A stretch of 64,000 nt of DNA from Podocnemis expansa (lineage: Eukaryota > Chordata > Testudines > Podocnemididae), in contig ML682067.1 of the NCBI GenBank assembly GCA_007922195.1, positions 2,748,495 to 2,812,494 of the forward strand. The letters are read 5' to 3'. Made by a program: the position numbers and the translations under genes. Under the pieces are notes generated by a model. That model did no database searches and was not told where the DNA came from. It was given only the letters and a program-made list of their open reading frames with translations. Below are positions 1-11,215 of this stretch, piece by piece (positions within the stretch are counted from its first letter, which is position 1; the number at the start of each line of letters is the position of its first letter).

Positions 1-2
1 GG

Positions 3-158
3 GGTGAGCCCATTGCAGCTGCGTGGGAAGCTGAGGCACAACGCCTCGCCGGGGACTACGAGGAACCCAGACCTGTGCCACCATGGGAGCAGCCGTCCCA
101 GAGAGCTGTGACAGTGCAGGACGCACTGATGACCACCTTCGCCCAGGAGGAACTCTGA
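3..158 (+). CDS. C-terminus of Harbinger-type transposase (truncated by window edge)
   Basis: An open frame runs from the window edge to a TGA at 156-158 and encodes about 51 residues. It begins GEPIAAAWEAEAQRLAGDYE and ends with AQEEL. The GEP..aWeaEA..L run followed by a Pro-rich link and a short alpha-helical end resembles the tail of HARBI1-like DDE nucleases, downstream of the catalytic core. The DDE residues lie outside the window, so catalytic state cannot be judged. An AATAAA follows 90 bp downstream. The family is assigned from memory and from the neighbouring Myb/SANT gene. Confidence 0.6.
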   Translation, partial: GEPIAAAWEAEAQRLAGDYEEPRPVPPWEQPSQRAVTVQDALMTTFAQEEL

Positions 159-247
159 GGGCCAGGTCTGCCCTGCCCCACATCACCCTCTCCCCTGTTC
201 ACCCACAGCCAGCCCCCACCCATCCACCCACACTGTGAACTACCCCC

Positions 248-253
248 AATAAA
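248..253 (+). promoter_or_regulatory. poly(A) signal for the transposase transcript
   Basis: AATAAA lies 90 bp after the transposase stop codon, where a polyadenylation signal is expected. Confidence 0.5.
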
Positions 254-285
254 ACCACTCAAAACAAAGAATGCATTTCAAACTA

Positions 286-291
286 TTTATT
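286..291 (-). promoter_or_regulatory. poly(A) signal for the convergent Myb/SANT transcript
   Basis: TTTATT on the + strand is AATAAA on the - strand, about 33 bp from the opposing signal at 248-253. Two facing poly(A) signals fit convergent transcription of the two Harbinger genes. Confidence 0.4.
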
Positions 292-499
292 TAACAAAAC
301 AGGGGTTGGGGCAGGGAAGGGCTGGGGAGGGTTACGGGATGGGGCGATGTGGGGGCAGTCTGGGGGAGGGCCAGCAACTTGGAAGGGGGAGGGGGAGTTC
401 AGGGAGGGAGCCAGCAACTTGGGAGGGGAGAGATAGATTGGGGGGAGGGGGTGAGGGAGTCTGAGTAGCAGGGGAGAAGTTAGGCAGGGCCTGTGGGGT

Positions 500-948
500 G
501 GTCTGGGGGTGGTGGTGTACCCCACCCCTGCCCACGGCCACCCTGGGTCCGGGGTTACCTCTGGGGAGGGCCAGGCGGCGGACCCCCTGCAGCTCCTGGA
601 GGGGCAGTCTGCTCCACCAGCTGCCGGAGGCTGGTGGCAATCGCCTCGACTGCGGAGGGGGGGGAGGCGGTCGCTCAGGTGCTCGATGGCCTGTGCCTGG
701 CGCTCCAGGGCAGCACCCACCTGGTCGTCTGCTGCTGATGCCTACTGCAGTAGGCAGAGGACCGAGCCCTGGCGCCTCGTTTGCTCCTGCCGCCAGGCCT
801 GGGTGGACACCTCAGTCCTCTCCCCAAGCTCCTCGAGGCTCTCCAGGATTTCAACCCGCGTCTGGGGGGGCCCTCCTCCCCCTCCGGAGTGGCCTCAGGC
901 TCAGGCGTCGGGCAGGTGGTGGTGGACAGCGAGCAGCTGGGCGATCTG
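500..948 (-). pseudogene. Exon 2 remnant of Harbinger Myb-like protein gene
   Basis: On the - strand a pyrimidine-rich acceptor ending TTCCCTCCAG (its AG at 949-950) precedes a Glu/Arg/Gln-rich segment. It includes EILESLEELGERTEV and, further on, AALERQAQAIEHLSDRL. Charged helical tails of this sort are typical of the C-terminal half of Myb/SANT proteins from vertebrate Harbinger elements. The frame has TGA and TAG stops, for example just before the ALERQAQ segment, so the exon is decayed. Beyond about 500 the sequence turns into G/C-rich low-complexity DNA and the true end is unclear. Confidence 0.5.
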
Positions 949-1170
949 CTGGAGGGAAGCAGAAAACACAGTTGGCCCCTGCTGCCTGCTGGCCTTGTCT
1001 GTGTGCAGCCTGTCTGCGGCACACACCTCTGCCATGACTGTCAGCAGGACTCAGGATCCCGTGGGACATTGCCCTGGGGTAGGGCTACCGGATCCCAAAG
1101 CCTCGAAAGGAGGCCAGGAAAGTACCAAAAGGAGGACATTGGAGGACACATGGGAGGAAGTGTAGTATGG

Positions 1171-1262
1171 CTGTGATATTCTTCGGTGTTTAGGGGGCCC
1201 TGGAACACTTTCCTGTACAAATCAGTATTCTATGGCATTCCAGGATACTTCAACCCCTACAG
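1171..1262. repeat. Fragment of the TTTAGGGGGCCC / TTCAACCCCT-ended repeat
   Basis: TTTAGGGGGCCCTGGAAC, then CATTCCAGGATACTTCAACC, resembles the right end of the 796-bp TIR element at 23059-23854. It lies in the intron of the Myb gene. I see no partner left end, so it is a fragment. Confidence 0.4.
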
Positions 1263-1737
1263 TAAAAAGCTTGACAAAATCCTGTATTTTAAACTGCCTG
1301 CCAGACAGATAATGTGAGGATAAAAAGAAGAACAGGACAGTAAAAAGGGGACCATGTTCTCCTTTTGCCCGACTTCTGGTAACCGTACCCTGGAGGCACA
1401 CATGCTAGTGGTGCCCACAAGGGTGAGCTGGACTCAGCCACGCCTTGCTCTAGGGGGTCCCCCAAGGCCACCTGCCAGTGGTGAGGCCTGCATGCTCTCC
1501 ACCCCGCCCAAGATGCGGCTGCATCTTTGACATCCAGCCCCTGTGAACCACCCCCAGGCACACAGGGGCCTGTGACCCTGGTGCCACCTGTCTCTCAGGT
1601 ATCCATGGCCATGGGAGGGCCTCTGCACCCGCCGATCCTGTGCCCTACCTGCCCCAGTGCCCGGCCCTGTACCCCCTCATTGCCCATGACCCGGGAAGGC
1701 CCAGCCTTGTGTGCCTCTGCAAGAGGGGAATACTTAC

Positions 1738-2340
1738 CCACAGGGGCTCCAGAGGTCCGGCGCAATGTCCTGGGGTCGCTCTTGGAGTCCCCTGGGGCCA
1801 GGATGGTGTCAGGCCCCTGGTCCTCTGTGCTGCTCTCTGCCTCGGGGCCGGGGAACAGCTCCGGGGTCCCGGGGGTAGCCTCCGCCGCTGATGGTGGTGC
1901 GGCATGAGGCTCTCCGATGGAGACTTCTGAAGCTGTCTCTGCTGCCTCCGGGCCAGAGGATGGGCTCTGGCGCGCCACTGTGTCAACAGGCTCAGCGGGG
2001 AGACTGCTGAGCTCTGGCCCCAGGAAGGCATGAAGCTCATCAAAATAGGGGTAGGTAGCAGTGCTACTGTGCCCAGGAGCTCCTGGGCCTCTTGGGTCTT
2101 GGCATGGTCCTGCTGCAGACCCTTGATCTTGCTACAGACCTGCTCCATGGTCTGGTCGTGGCCCTGTTCGGACATTGCTGCGATAATGTCCGCATAAATG
2201 TCCCAGTTCCGGTGGGTAGCCCGGAACCAGGACATGATGTCATCTCACTGCCAGATCCTGAGGAGGCAGTGCACCTCCTCAGGTGTCCAGACTAGGGCCC
2301 TGCATCGCTCCCCTGCAGCATTGCTGCCACATGAGGCCAT
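1738..2340 (-). pseudogene. Exon 1 of Harbinger Myb/SANT-domain protein gene, broken
   Basis: From an ATG at 2340-2338 the - strand reads a Myb/SANT-like domain. ALVWTPEEVHCLLRIW gives helix 1; then, after an in-frame TGA, come WFRATHRNWDIYADI and GHDQTMEQVCSKIKGLQQDH, the typical helix 2 and recognition helix with the conserved CxxKIKxLxxxH pattern. Near 2060 the frame shifts and continues as YPYFDELHAFLGPELSSL, followed by a Pro/Glu/Ser-rich linker. The exon ends at a strong donor, GTAAGT on 1737-1732. In active Harbinger elements this protein binds DNA and helps import the transposase. One stop and one frameshift mean this copy cannot make it. Confidence 0.75.
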
Positions 2341-2404
2341 GCTGTCTGTAGCCTCTGGCCACACTGACAGGCACACCCAGGCAGGAACTGTGCACCCTGA
2401 GAAG

Positions 2405-2608
2405 AAGGTCAGACTGTTATTTAGAAACAACGCTTGTTTCAAAATAACATGTCCAGACGACGGTTATTTCAAAATGAGTCATTTCAAAATAACCGTCGTT
2501 TCGAAACAGAAGGGGTTTAAACCGTTTCGAAACAAGAGAATGTTGTGTGGACATGCTGCTTTTTATTTCACTGTTGTTTCGAAATAAAAACCCCGTGTGG
2601 ACATACCC
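2405..2608. repeat. Subterminal TTTCGAAA-rich right end of the Harbinger element
   Basis: Repeated motifs such as GTTTCGAAACA, TTATTTCAAAATGA and TTGTTTCGAAATAA occur in both orientations just inside the TIR. They match the motifs filling the MITE at 13956-14329, so this is probably the transposase/Myb binding region of that family. Confidence 0.55.
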
Positions 2609-3384
2609 ACTGTTACCCATTTGGATCGTCACAAAATTTTTGACAGTTACAATTTTAAGAAAATATCAGTCAGAGAGGCAAAATGGCCTCTGTTCTTACC
2701 TGAGTCCTTTTCAGGAAGAGGGAGACGGCATGGGACCATAACTATTTAATAAATGTTTTCCTTTACTGAATTAAGGATGACTGCAAAACTTTGGTGGGCC
2801 AAAATAACCCAACAGCATGGATATGCTGTGCATTGTTATCTCAAATAATTGAAAATAAAATGTGTATTATGTCTATTTGCATTGTAGTTACATCACAGAG
2901 GATGTCTGCAGAATAATTAAAAATAAAACGTAGTTATTTGCTCTTCTTCAGAGCAGCTATTCTGATTACAGGCACTGCATACAGCAATGCTTCTAGATAA
3001 GGTTACACAGGAGTTTTTAGACTAAAAGCTGATTTTCAGAAAACACTTTGTCAAACTGAACCTTTGGGGCTAAAATTTGACAGGCTAGTTCTCAGTTCTG
3101 GAATGAATTGCTTTGAAAAGTCTGAAAGAAATTGGTTAAGCCTGTTTTCTAAAAGAAAGAATGAAGCACAAAAGCTCTTCCAGCTTTACAAAATGTATAT
3201 CACTTTTCTATTCTTTTTTAAAAGGACACTCACACTGCCTACGTGGGAGATGGTAAAAACTTCAGAACTGACAAGGGCATCATCCTTAGGCAGTAGATGT
3301 GCTTTTTATTGGTTTCAAGAAAATTAATTTTGAGTTGTCAGGTTAATAAGGGACTCAAACATTTGCTGTACATGCACACTATGT
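2609..3384. other. No gene seen
   Basis: AT-rich, non-repetitive sequence with scattered stops in all frames. Nothing recognisable. Confidence 0.5.
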
Positions 3385-4422
3385 TTTGTTATAAGGTTTT
3401 GCACTGCCTAGCACAGGGGGCCTCCTGATTCAGACTGGTGTCTTAGGCTGTGTCTACACTTAGAAGGTTAGTTTGAAATATCTTAATTCAAACTGATTAA
3501 ATCAAACTAATAATGATTAGTTCAAATTAAGGTAAATCAAACTAACATGGCCCCCACTAGGAAAGCCAGTTTGAACTAGCATGTCCATGGACAGGACTTG
3601 CTGGTTCGAATTAGGAGAGGGGAACCATGGGAAGTGTGGCAACATGGCACCCAAGAAGGGCCATGCTACCACCCAGAGCCAGACAGCAGGGAAAGCATCC
3701 CCCAACTGGTTCTAGCACCGCTGAGCCAAGGGGGGAGAAGGCATTTCCCCTGCCTGGCTCTGTCCATGCTGGCCAGGCACAGGGAAGAGACCCCAGCACC
3801 TGGCGCTGTCTGCTCTGGCTGGGAGTGGGGAAGGGACCCCGCGCCTGGTTATAGAAGTGCCAGCTGGGTGCGGAGGAGCCAGCCTCATGCCCAGCTCAGG
3901 CCATGCTTGCCAGCACTTCTGTAGCTGGGCACGGGGTCCCTTCTCTGCCACTCAGCCAGTGCAGCCCAAGCTGGGTGCAGGGATCCCTTCCCCACACCTG
4001 GCTAGCTGTGCAGAGCTGGGTGCAGGGGTCCCCATCCCCAGCCCAGCCAGGGGATTGAGGTCCCATTGCCCCAGGCCAAACTGAGGCTTAGTTGGGGGAG
4101 CCCCTTTGCGGCTGCTTGCCCCAGGCGCTGGAGGGCAGGCTCTTCCTTCCAGGGTGCCATGCACCCTGGGAGGAAAGGCAAACCAAATTAATTTGAACTA
4201 ATCATTAGTTTGAATTAACATGGCTCCATTGGGTTAGTTTGAACTTAAGATAGGTTTTATAAATTCAGACTAGGCTTTCCTTAGGGAGCTCCTTAGTTCA
4301 AACTAATGAAAGCTAGTGTGATCATGCACTAGTTTATTTCAAATTAAGCTTCCTTAATTTGAACTAAATTGTAAGTGTAGACATACCCTTAGGTACTACC
4401 ATGATAAAAATAATAAATTATA
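3385..4422 (+). repeat. Old dispersed repeat split by a Harbinger MITE
   Basis: The left part (3385-3445) reads TTTTGCACTGCCTAGCACAG and goes on to GATTCAGACTGG. The right part (4389-4422) reads TTAGGTACTACC, then ATAAAAATAATAAAT. Together they form the 'tgcctagcacaatggggtcctg..gactgg..aggtgctac..aataataa' repeat, also seen at 59488-59590. The MITE at 3446-4388 sits between the halves with a TTA duplication. Confidence 0.5.
3446..4388. mobile_element. Harbinger MITE, 943 bp, TTA target duplication
   Basis: The left end GGCTGTGTCTACACTTA mirrors the right end TAAGTGTAGACATACCC. TTA at 3443-3445 and at 4389-4391 flanks it, the 3-bp target preference of PIF/Harbinger. The subterminal 100-150 bp on each side are TTTGAACTAA/TTAATTTGAA-rich and fold back. 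The centre (about 3600-4170) is GC-rich filler with GGGTCCCTTC and CAGCTGGG direct repeats and no coding sequence. Confidence 0.8.
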
Positions 4423-7400
4423 TCAATTTGCCAATATTCCAGTGGCCCTATACCTGTAAATGTACATGAGCAAAAGGTAGATTTCAATTTTTGTCAGATT
4501 AAGCTATAACCATTACTTTTAGATTTTTATTCATTTAAATTTTCAGAATTAAATGCTGTTACGGGAAGGTCACACAACAGAGCAATGAGGCGACAGTTAT
4601 TTAATGACAGAAGACATTGAGATTCAAAAACGTAAAGTTTAACAGTTAAACCACAAATGGTCAACATCCCATGTCAAAATACACTAAAATATCCTCAAAT
4701 CAGATTCCAGAAAGTCTCAAGCATCCTCCACCTGCCATTCTTTAAAAGCTTTGCTTATCAATACCTTTTCATTACAATTGATGGAAATATTTTTGTCAGT
4801 TTGTGTGTGTATGTTGAAATTGATGTTTTCTGACATTTACCAAACAAAATTGAATCCATCCAAACCTAATTATTCTGTATACCCTTTATTGTGTCTTCTC
4901 TTTAAATTTAACAACCCCACTGTGTTCACTGTTATTGGTTGGATCTTTCTGCTGGACATCTCCCTTGCACAGTAGTTATCCTGTACCTCAGCCTCTGGTC
5001 TCAGCATCAAACAAGCCAAGACTCACTCATTTCCTATTTTATTTACTGACATTTACAGCTCCAAATCTAATCCTTCCAAGCCTACATATAAAGGAGTGTG
5101 TATTTGAAGAGCCACCTTTGCCTATGAGATCTGAAATTAGAAGCATTGTTCTTCCACACATTACATGAAGTTGCTTTTGCTGGAGCCCTTGCTTTGTGAG
5201 TGCATGTGTTCTGCAGAAGGGTGCACTAAACTGTTGTCCAGCAAATAACAGAATTATTTGTTTTATCTCTCTCTCAAAAAAGAACTGCACAACCTAGGCA
5301 ATTCCATACAAAAGAGAAAATTGTGACTGCAAATTAAAGCAGACAAATGTCAGGAATGCCAATGTTTAAGCTTGCCCATGCATCCTTATCTTGGCTCTGC
5401 CAATGTCTGTCTATAAAAGAGACTTTCATTACAAGATCGCATATTTTCCCTCCCCCATGTCACCCTCGCACAGGACCCTTGTCTCATTCATTGCACATAA
5501 CGAATGGCTGTGCAGTGAATGGAGTCGAGATCCAGAGATCCCCTGCTCCACGTATGGCAGAATGAAGCATGGATCCACAGGGCTCCTGCCCCATTCAGCG
5601 TGGAGGCTGGAAAATGAGTAGGTTATGAGGCATGCAGCCAATCATTATTCCACTGGGAATATAAAAAAACTCTTAATGAATATAACATTGTACATTAAGT
5701 TAATAAGTAAAGTAAGCATATTATACACTTAGACAATAATCAGCCCTTTAAATGGCCAAGTTAAACAAGATACAATTAGAACGCCCAGAATGTCTGTGTG
5801 TGGGTTGCTAAACTTAGTAGGAGGCCACATTAACTTTCACTACATGCTTATGTTTTACAAAAATAAACCTTGCCCAACTGAAAAAATTCTGTTAATAGGC
5901 ATGGACTAGATAGCACCCCTGAACCACGTGAGGAGGAGAACCCCCACAGGCAGATTTTACCCCTCCCATAAAGGAATAGGAAAGTCATCCAACTTTATGG
6001 CATCTGCTCTCTCTCCTTTATAGGACCCCACAGTGAGCTTTCTGTAGGGTCAAGATCTATATGTGGAAAGGAGAGGGGGCAGGAACTGGTGGTCCCATAA
6101 TGGCAAACAGAAAAATGGGCATCATCCCTTCTCTGGTCTTGCATCTATGGCTCTATTACCTCTTCCACTGAGCCCCCTCTGTGTGAAGAGCCACCTTTAA
6201 AGGGGGCATCTGGGGTACAGCTGTACATCTGTAGGTGGGTTCCATGCCCTGGGAACAATAGTAGACAAACAAATATAAGCTTCCTATTGTGATGAAGACT
6301 CCCTGTCCCTCAAGTCCATTTGTGGGTTTACTATAGCAGGGAATAACTGGGCCCAGCATTACTTTTTATTTTTAATGGAAACACAAGCAGCCACCATATC
6401 CATCAGGTTATGCAGAGTCTTTGGTGAAGAATAAAACAAGAATTTTCATGTGTTAAGTTATACACCAGAAGGAGTCCCATGAATGTAATACAAACATCCT
6501 GATAGCATTGAAGAAAAGTCAGTTTAAAGTTGTACATAAAGGCTACAGAGCTCCAATAGTGTGATCTATAGGTTGCAACATAGCTCTTTGTGCATGCAGA
6601 CTTAATTTACATCCGCTTTTCATCTATAGCCAAACATAGAGACTACTGAAGATGAAGGCTCTCCTCACATTTTTCTCCAGTATGTATCCTCATCTACGTC
6701 TAAATGAGCAGACATATGAAAATGATTTTACGCATGTGATATTTGAGCGAGTAGGTTTGTATGAAACAATACATTTTTCACATTTGGAACTGTTTTAAGG
6801 CAATATTCTAGATTTCCCATTAGGTTTCCTCCTATATAGGTTGGTGAGTTCCCTTCTTACCTGAATATTGTAACTTTCATGACCTTCAATATGCGAATTT
6901 CAACATCAGCCTGTTTGATGAAAGGGCTCCATTTAATAATTCACCTCCTATTTTCGCCCATTTTATTTCCTTTCCTCAGCTTTCTGGAAATCTTACACTT
7001 TTCATATGCAGCAGTCAAGTCGCTCTAGGTCTCTCCTCCTGCCTTTTCCTTCTCTACACACTATCCCATCATGTTCAACTTCTTGCTCCACAAACAACAT
7101 CCAGAAACTTGCCACATACGGTCAGCTTAATGACTTCAGCAGTTAGCTTCACACTGGGGCTTTGAACCATAGCTGAGATGCAAAGAGTCAAATATAGATT
7201 CTAAGGTTTTGGCGGGTCTTCCTCCCCCCCCCCTTTTTTTTGGTTAATGGTCTGTTTTGGCTTTACAGTACACCACACTATTTATAGAACTGGCATGTGG
7301 GAGAATCCTTTTTCATTAACATGCCACAAAAAGGTACCACCCATCAGTTAAAAACCAACTCTGCTAATTAGAGGAAAGAGTTGTGTTGTGTGAGCAGTTG

Positions 7401-8193
7401 ATAAATCTGACCATGGGTTTGGCTGCTGCTCTTTGAAAACTTCAGAATCCAGTAGGCTGTAGCCACGATTCTTCTGAGGAAACTATGTCACTTGTGGACC
7501 TTCCTGTTTCCTTTCAACATTCTTAATGTGATAGTGGAAGAGGATATCCTAAGGTCAGATGTTAAAATGTAAAGTTGGGAGGTGATGATTAAATGGGAAC
7601 ACAGTGAAAACTTCACTCTTCATTATTTTAATATAGTCCAGGCTTTGCTGATATAATCACTTCCAGCAGATATTTAAGGTACTTGTGGAAATGATGAAAA
7701 GAAAAGACTTTCATTTATTATCTTAATTATATTTTTGTGTTATTTTAATTTTTTTTCATTTCCCAGAGACAAACACTAAATGCTCAGATTTAAGTCTTAC
7801 AAGCTTGTTTTAAAGGACAATATATTTTCAACTGCGCATTACACTTTGATCTTCCAGGTATAAGAGTTTCATAAAGTTATTATAGCAGTGGCTGCTATAG
7901 TTAAAAATCTATAAACTTTTTCCATTATAACCTCCTAGTTTAACACACATACAACCTACTGAAAAAGTCACATCTGTGGCTAAAATGGCCCATTCTCAGT
8001 TGTTGCCTGAAGGCAATTGCCTTTTTTCTTTTTATAAAATTTGAGCATGATCCTTTGGGGCCTTTTTCAAGTTATAGGACAGGAGAAAACAAAAAACAAA
8101 CAAACAAACAAACAAAAAAAACTAGTACACACATTTTTCCCCACTTTAAACATTTTTCTACAGCAAGAATAGCTGAAAGGATCTTAAAATCAT
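4423..8193. other. No gene or clear element seen; one (CAAA)n tract
   Basis: About 3.8 kb of unique-looking AT-rich DNA. No frame longer than about 80 codons has any recognisable motif. A C/T homopolymer run lies near 7226-7241. A (CAAA)n microsatellite at about 8088-8120 is next to the following MITE. Confidence 0.5.
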
Positions 8194-8597
8194 GGGCTAT
8201 GTCTACACTAGGAAAAGTTAGTTCGAATTTGTTAATTTGAACTAATGAGTTTGAGTTTAGTACAAACTAAACTTGAATTTACTAATTCAAATTAACAAAA
8301 TGGACTAATTTGACTTAACATTAACGTTGTTAATTTGAACTAACAGCCCTCAATTTGAATTTATTAAATTCAAACTAAGGGTTAATCCTAGTCTACACCA
8401 TCCTTAGTTCTAACTAAGGATCAAACTAAGGGTTTAGTTAAAACTAACCAGCAGGTCTTACGAATTCAAACTAAGCTTTCATCAGTTCAAATTAAGGAAT
8501 TCCTTAATTCAAACTAATGAAAGCCTGCTGTAGACAGGTATTAAATTAGTTCGAATTAAGCCTCCTTAATTCGAACTAACTTGCAAGTGTAGACAGA
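8194..8597. mobile_element. Harbinger MITE (TTCGAATTAA type)
   Basis: The left end GGGCTATGTCTACACTA and right end CAAGTGTAGACAGAC are diverged TIRs of the same family as 3446-4388. The interior is almost wholly made of TTAGTTCGAATT/AATTCAAACTAA foldback motifs. CAT occurs on both sides, but the terminal 3 bp are uncertain because the right end has mutated. Confidence 0.7.
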
Positions 8598-8600
8598 CAT

Positions 8601-9947
8601 GTAGACAGTACTGATTGAGACATAAGCCTTTGCATATATTGAAAGTAATCGCTTTCTTCTCCCAAGCGTGACAGCAATTTGAAAACTATGTTGTGAACAT
8701 GCACTGCAGAAAATGTCACAGTCCCTTAGCTCATATATGAAAACTTTGATCAGTATATTTGCAGGTAGGTCCCCATTCAGCAAGATATGGCTTCAATGGG
8801 ACTTCTCATCATTGAATTTAGGCCCTTGACTTTAGGCTAGTGAAGAGGCAAATCCACAGTCACCACCCAGTCTGAGAAACAGAGCTAGTCACTGAGCTAG
8901 AAGAATAAGGGAGAGGACACATCATATCCAAGGCAATAAAGCAAGAGCAGCAAGCACAGAATGGAGAAGCCTCCACAGCTCTACTGTGGAGGTAAGGATA
9001 GAAGGATGCTGCAGCTTGCACAGTGAAAAGCAAACATCAGGCAATGCAGGTCTATGCTTCTACTAACTATGGCAGTTCCAATGGACACATGAACTGCTTT
9101 CAGTTCCTGCTATTTTGGTTCAAAATGGAGCAGCCCAATATATTAATTGTTTATACTGTTAAATGTAAACTACAGAATACACAGGATGAGCAGCCCAACC
9201 AGGTTAATGTTGCTGCTGGAACCATAACAGTTGCATTTCCTGACACTTTGTGATTTCAACTGTGCATCTTTAGTGTAGCATCAACATATGCCTTTTCCCA
9301 TCCATTTAATATCAGATTAGTTCAGACTCTCCTTACAATAACCCCATAAATTAAACTGTCACATGATTTCCTTTCGATGAGTCTGAACGGATGCTGTTTA
9401 CAGAGGCCTAATGAAAGAGATTTAGCATAAAAATTGAGAGCTTGCCCTCCAAAGACATCAAAGCTTTCCACGGTGTTTTTTGCATAGCAATCTTTCATCA
9501 ACATCAATTCCTGGTCAATTCTCCAGTGTGGTAAGTTTCACTGTAACCTGTCTGATGTTAGGCCCTCATCTGGAATCAGTGTACAATATAAATGGTTGGA
9601 AAGTGCTGAGACTGTTAAGATGCACCAGGATTACTCATGTGAGTAAGGGCTTCATGGTCAGGTCCTCTCTTCTACACCCCATCAGGACAGGAATGCAATT
9701 TCAATTCAGTTCCAGCATTTGTTCTGAACACCAGGGAACAGTTCAGTGACTTCATCCAAGAGTTTGTGAATGTATGTTAAATAGTTTTAGTAGTTCAGAC
9801 CTCGTATCTTCCCAGTTTTGCATCTCTTCCAAATTGATCAAGATCCTTGCTTTAGGCCTTCTCCACACAGTCCCAAGGAATCCCAAGGTTTGGATATGAT
9901 TCAGATAAACTCACGTATGACTGTGTCACTGCATCTAAGGATATGTC
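8601..9947. other. No gene seen
   Basis: Unique-looking sequence without recognisable coding or element ends. Confidence 0.45.
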
Positions 9948-10160
9948 TACAGTACAGGCTCTGCAGTGATTGATGCAATAGGGTCAACAGAGTGGGACGT
10001 GTAGATCAGCTGGTAATCCACCTCCCCAGAAAAGAGTGAAACTGTGTCAATGGGTGTCTTCTGTCGATGCAGCATGGTGAAGATGTCATGGTACATCAAT
10101 GTAAGTACATTGACAATGTAAGACACTGTTGACTGCTGGTGGAACTGTAAACCAGGCCTG
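9948..10160. mobile_element. Possible Harbinger-like MITE
   Basis: The left end GGATATGTCTACAGTACAGG resembles the Harbinger TIR. The proposed right end CTGTAAACCAGGCC matches it weakly in reverse complement. The interior has several GTCAAT/ATTGAC-like motifs. No convincing target duplication. Confidence 0.4.
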
Positions 10161-10274
10161 AATAAAATGCCAGGGACAGATACTGGGAGATGGGAGCACC
10201 ATCAGGTCCCATTACAGGGAGTCAAGGGCACCTGACATCTCCTAGGATGCACTCAGCAACTCAGTGGTTTAGGT

Positions 10275-10582
10275 CAGGGGTCAGCAAGATAAGAAGAGTC
10301 ATTTTAAAAAAATTCCTTCAGTAATCAAGTGCTTCAAGAACTGCAATGGGTATAGTCCCCTAGTGGGGGTGGGAGGAGCTGCATGGTCCCCTGGTGGGAA
10401 AAGGGGAAGCATGAAACCAGGAGTGGGCCCCCCACAGGATAACCTGGTGGTGGTGGTGGGGAGCCCAGAGCAGGTGTAGGCTGCTCACAAGCTCCTCTGA
10501 TGGTGGGGAGGCCCAGAGCTTGGAGCTGCAAGGGGGCAGCCAAAGAACCACATGCAGCGACAGAGCCACTTGGAGACCCTTG
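10275..10582. mobile_element. hAT MITE, 308 bp, perfect 8-bp TSD
   Basis: The ends are CAGGGGTCAGCAAG and the complement of CAAGGGTCTCCAAGTG. GTTTAGGT at 10267-10274 is repeated exactly at 10583-10590. The 8-bp duplication and CAGGG-type TIR identify hAT. There is no coding capacity. Confidence 0.8.
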
Positions 10583-10711
10583 GTTTAGGTTCTAAGTGTC
10601 AGAGAGCCGAATGAATTTTAAGAGTAGATCAGCACTGTGCACTGAAAGCAACAAATAGCAGATAATTTTCTTCATTTTAGCTGGCTGCATCCAATTTCTA
10701 AAGTACACTGA

Positions 10712-11212
10712 GGGTATGTCTATACTTACAATTTAAATCAAAATAATGACGACTATTTCAATTTAAAGTAGTGCATGTTTACACCAGCTTTCCTTATTTT
10801 GAAATGAGGAGCTCCCTCATTTCCCAAAATAAGGAATAGTCATTTCAAAATAATAAAACCTCACTTTGAAATGATGGTTAAATTGAAATTATTATTTCAC
10901 AACAACACAGTGTAGCTGCATTATTTCAATTTAACTGTTATTTTGATTTAATTCTTTTTGCCCTTCTCCCTCCCATAGTGCCTTCCTCTTTCTATATATT
11001 GGGTAGGGACATGGCCCTTCTTGGGGGTCATCTTGCCACACCTCCCATGGTGCCCCTCTCCTAAATTGAACTAGCAAATCCTGTCCATGGACATGCCAGT
11101 TCAATTTGGGTTTCTAGTGGGGAAATGTTAAATCAATTTAATGATTTTTATTTTGATTCAATTAGATCAATTTAAGTTAAATTGATTTAATAATCTAATT
11201 GTAGACATAGCC
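10712..11212. mobile_element. Harbinger MITE, 501 bp, TGA flanks
   Basis: The ends GGGTATGTCTATACTTACAA and TTGTAGACATAGCC are inverted. TGA flanks both sides (10709-10711 and 11213-11215). Subterminal regions are ATTTAAATTGAAAT-rich; the centre is GC-rich and noncoding. Confidence 0.75.
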
Positions 11213-11215
11213 TGA

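Larger units (their letters stand above)
1..2608. mobile_element. PIF/Harbinger DNA transposon, right part (left end outside window)
   Basis: The segment holds the last codons of a Harbinger-like transposase on the + strand, a convergent Myb/SANT gene on the - strand, and a right terminus reading GTGTGGACATACCC at 2595-2608. That terminus is the complement of the GGGTATGTCTACAC-type TIR of the Harbinger MITEs elsewhere in the window. A transposase gene paired with a separate Myb-like gene is the classic PIF/Harbinger design. The left TIR and most of the transposase lie before base 1. No clear 3-bp target duplication can be checked because only one end is present. Confidence 0.65.

Noticed and set aside
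509..1165. 218-codon open frame on the + strand
   Set aside because: It is antisense to exon 2 of the Harbinger Myb gene and lies in GC-rich DNA. No domain is recognisable.
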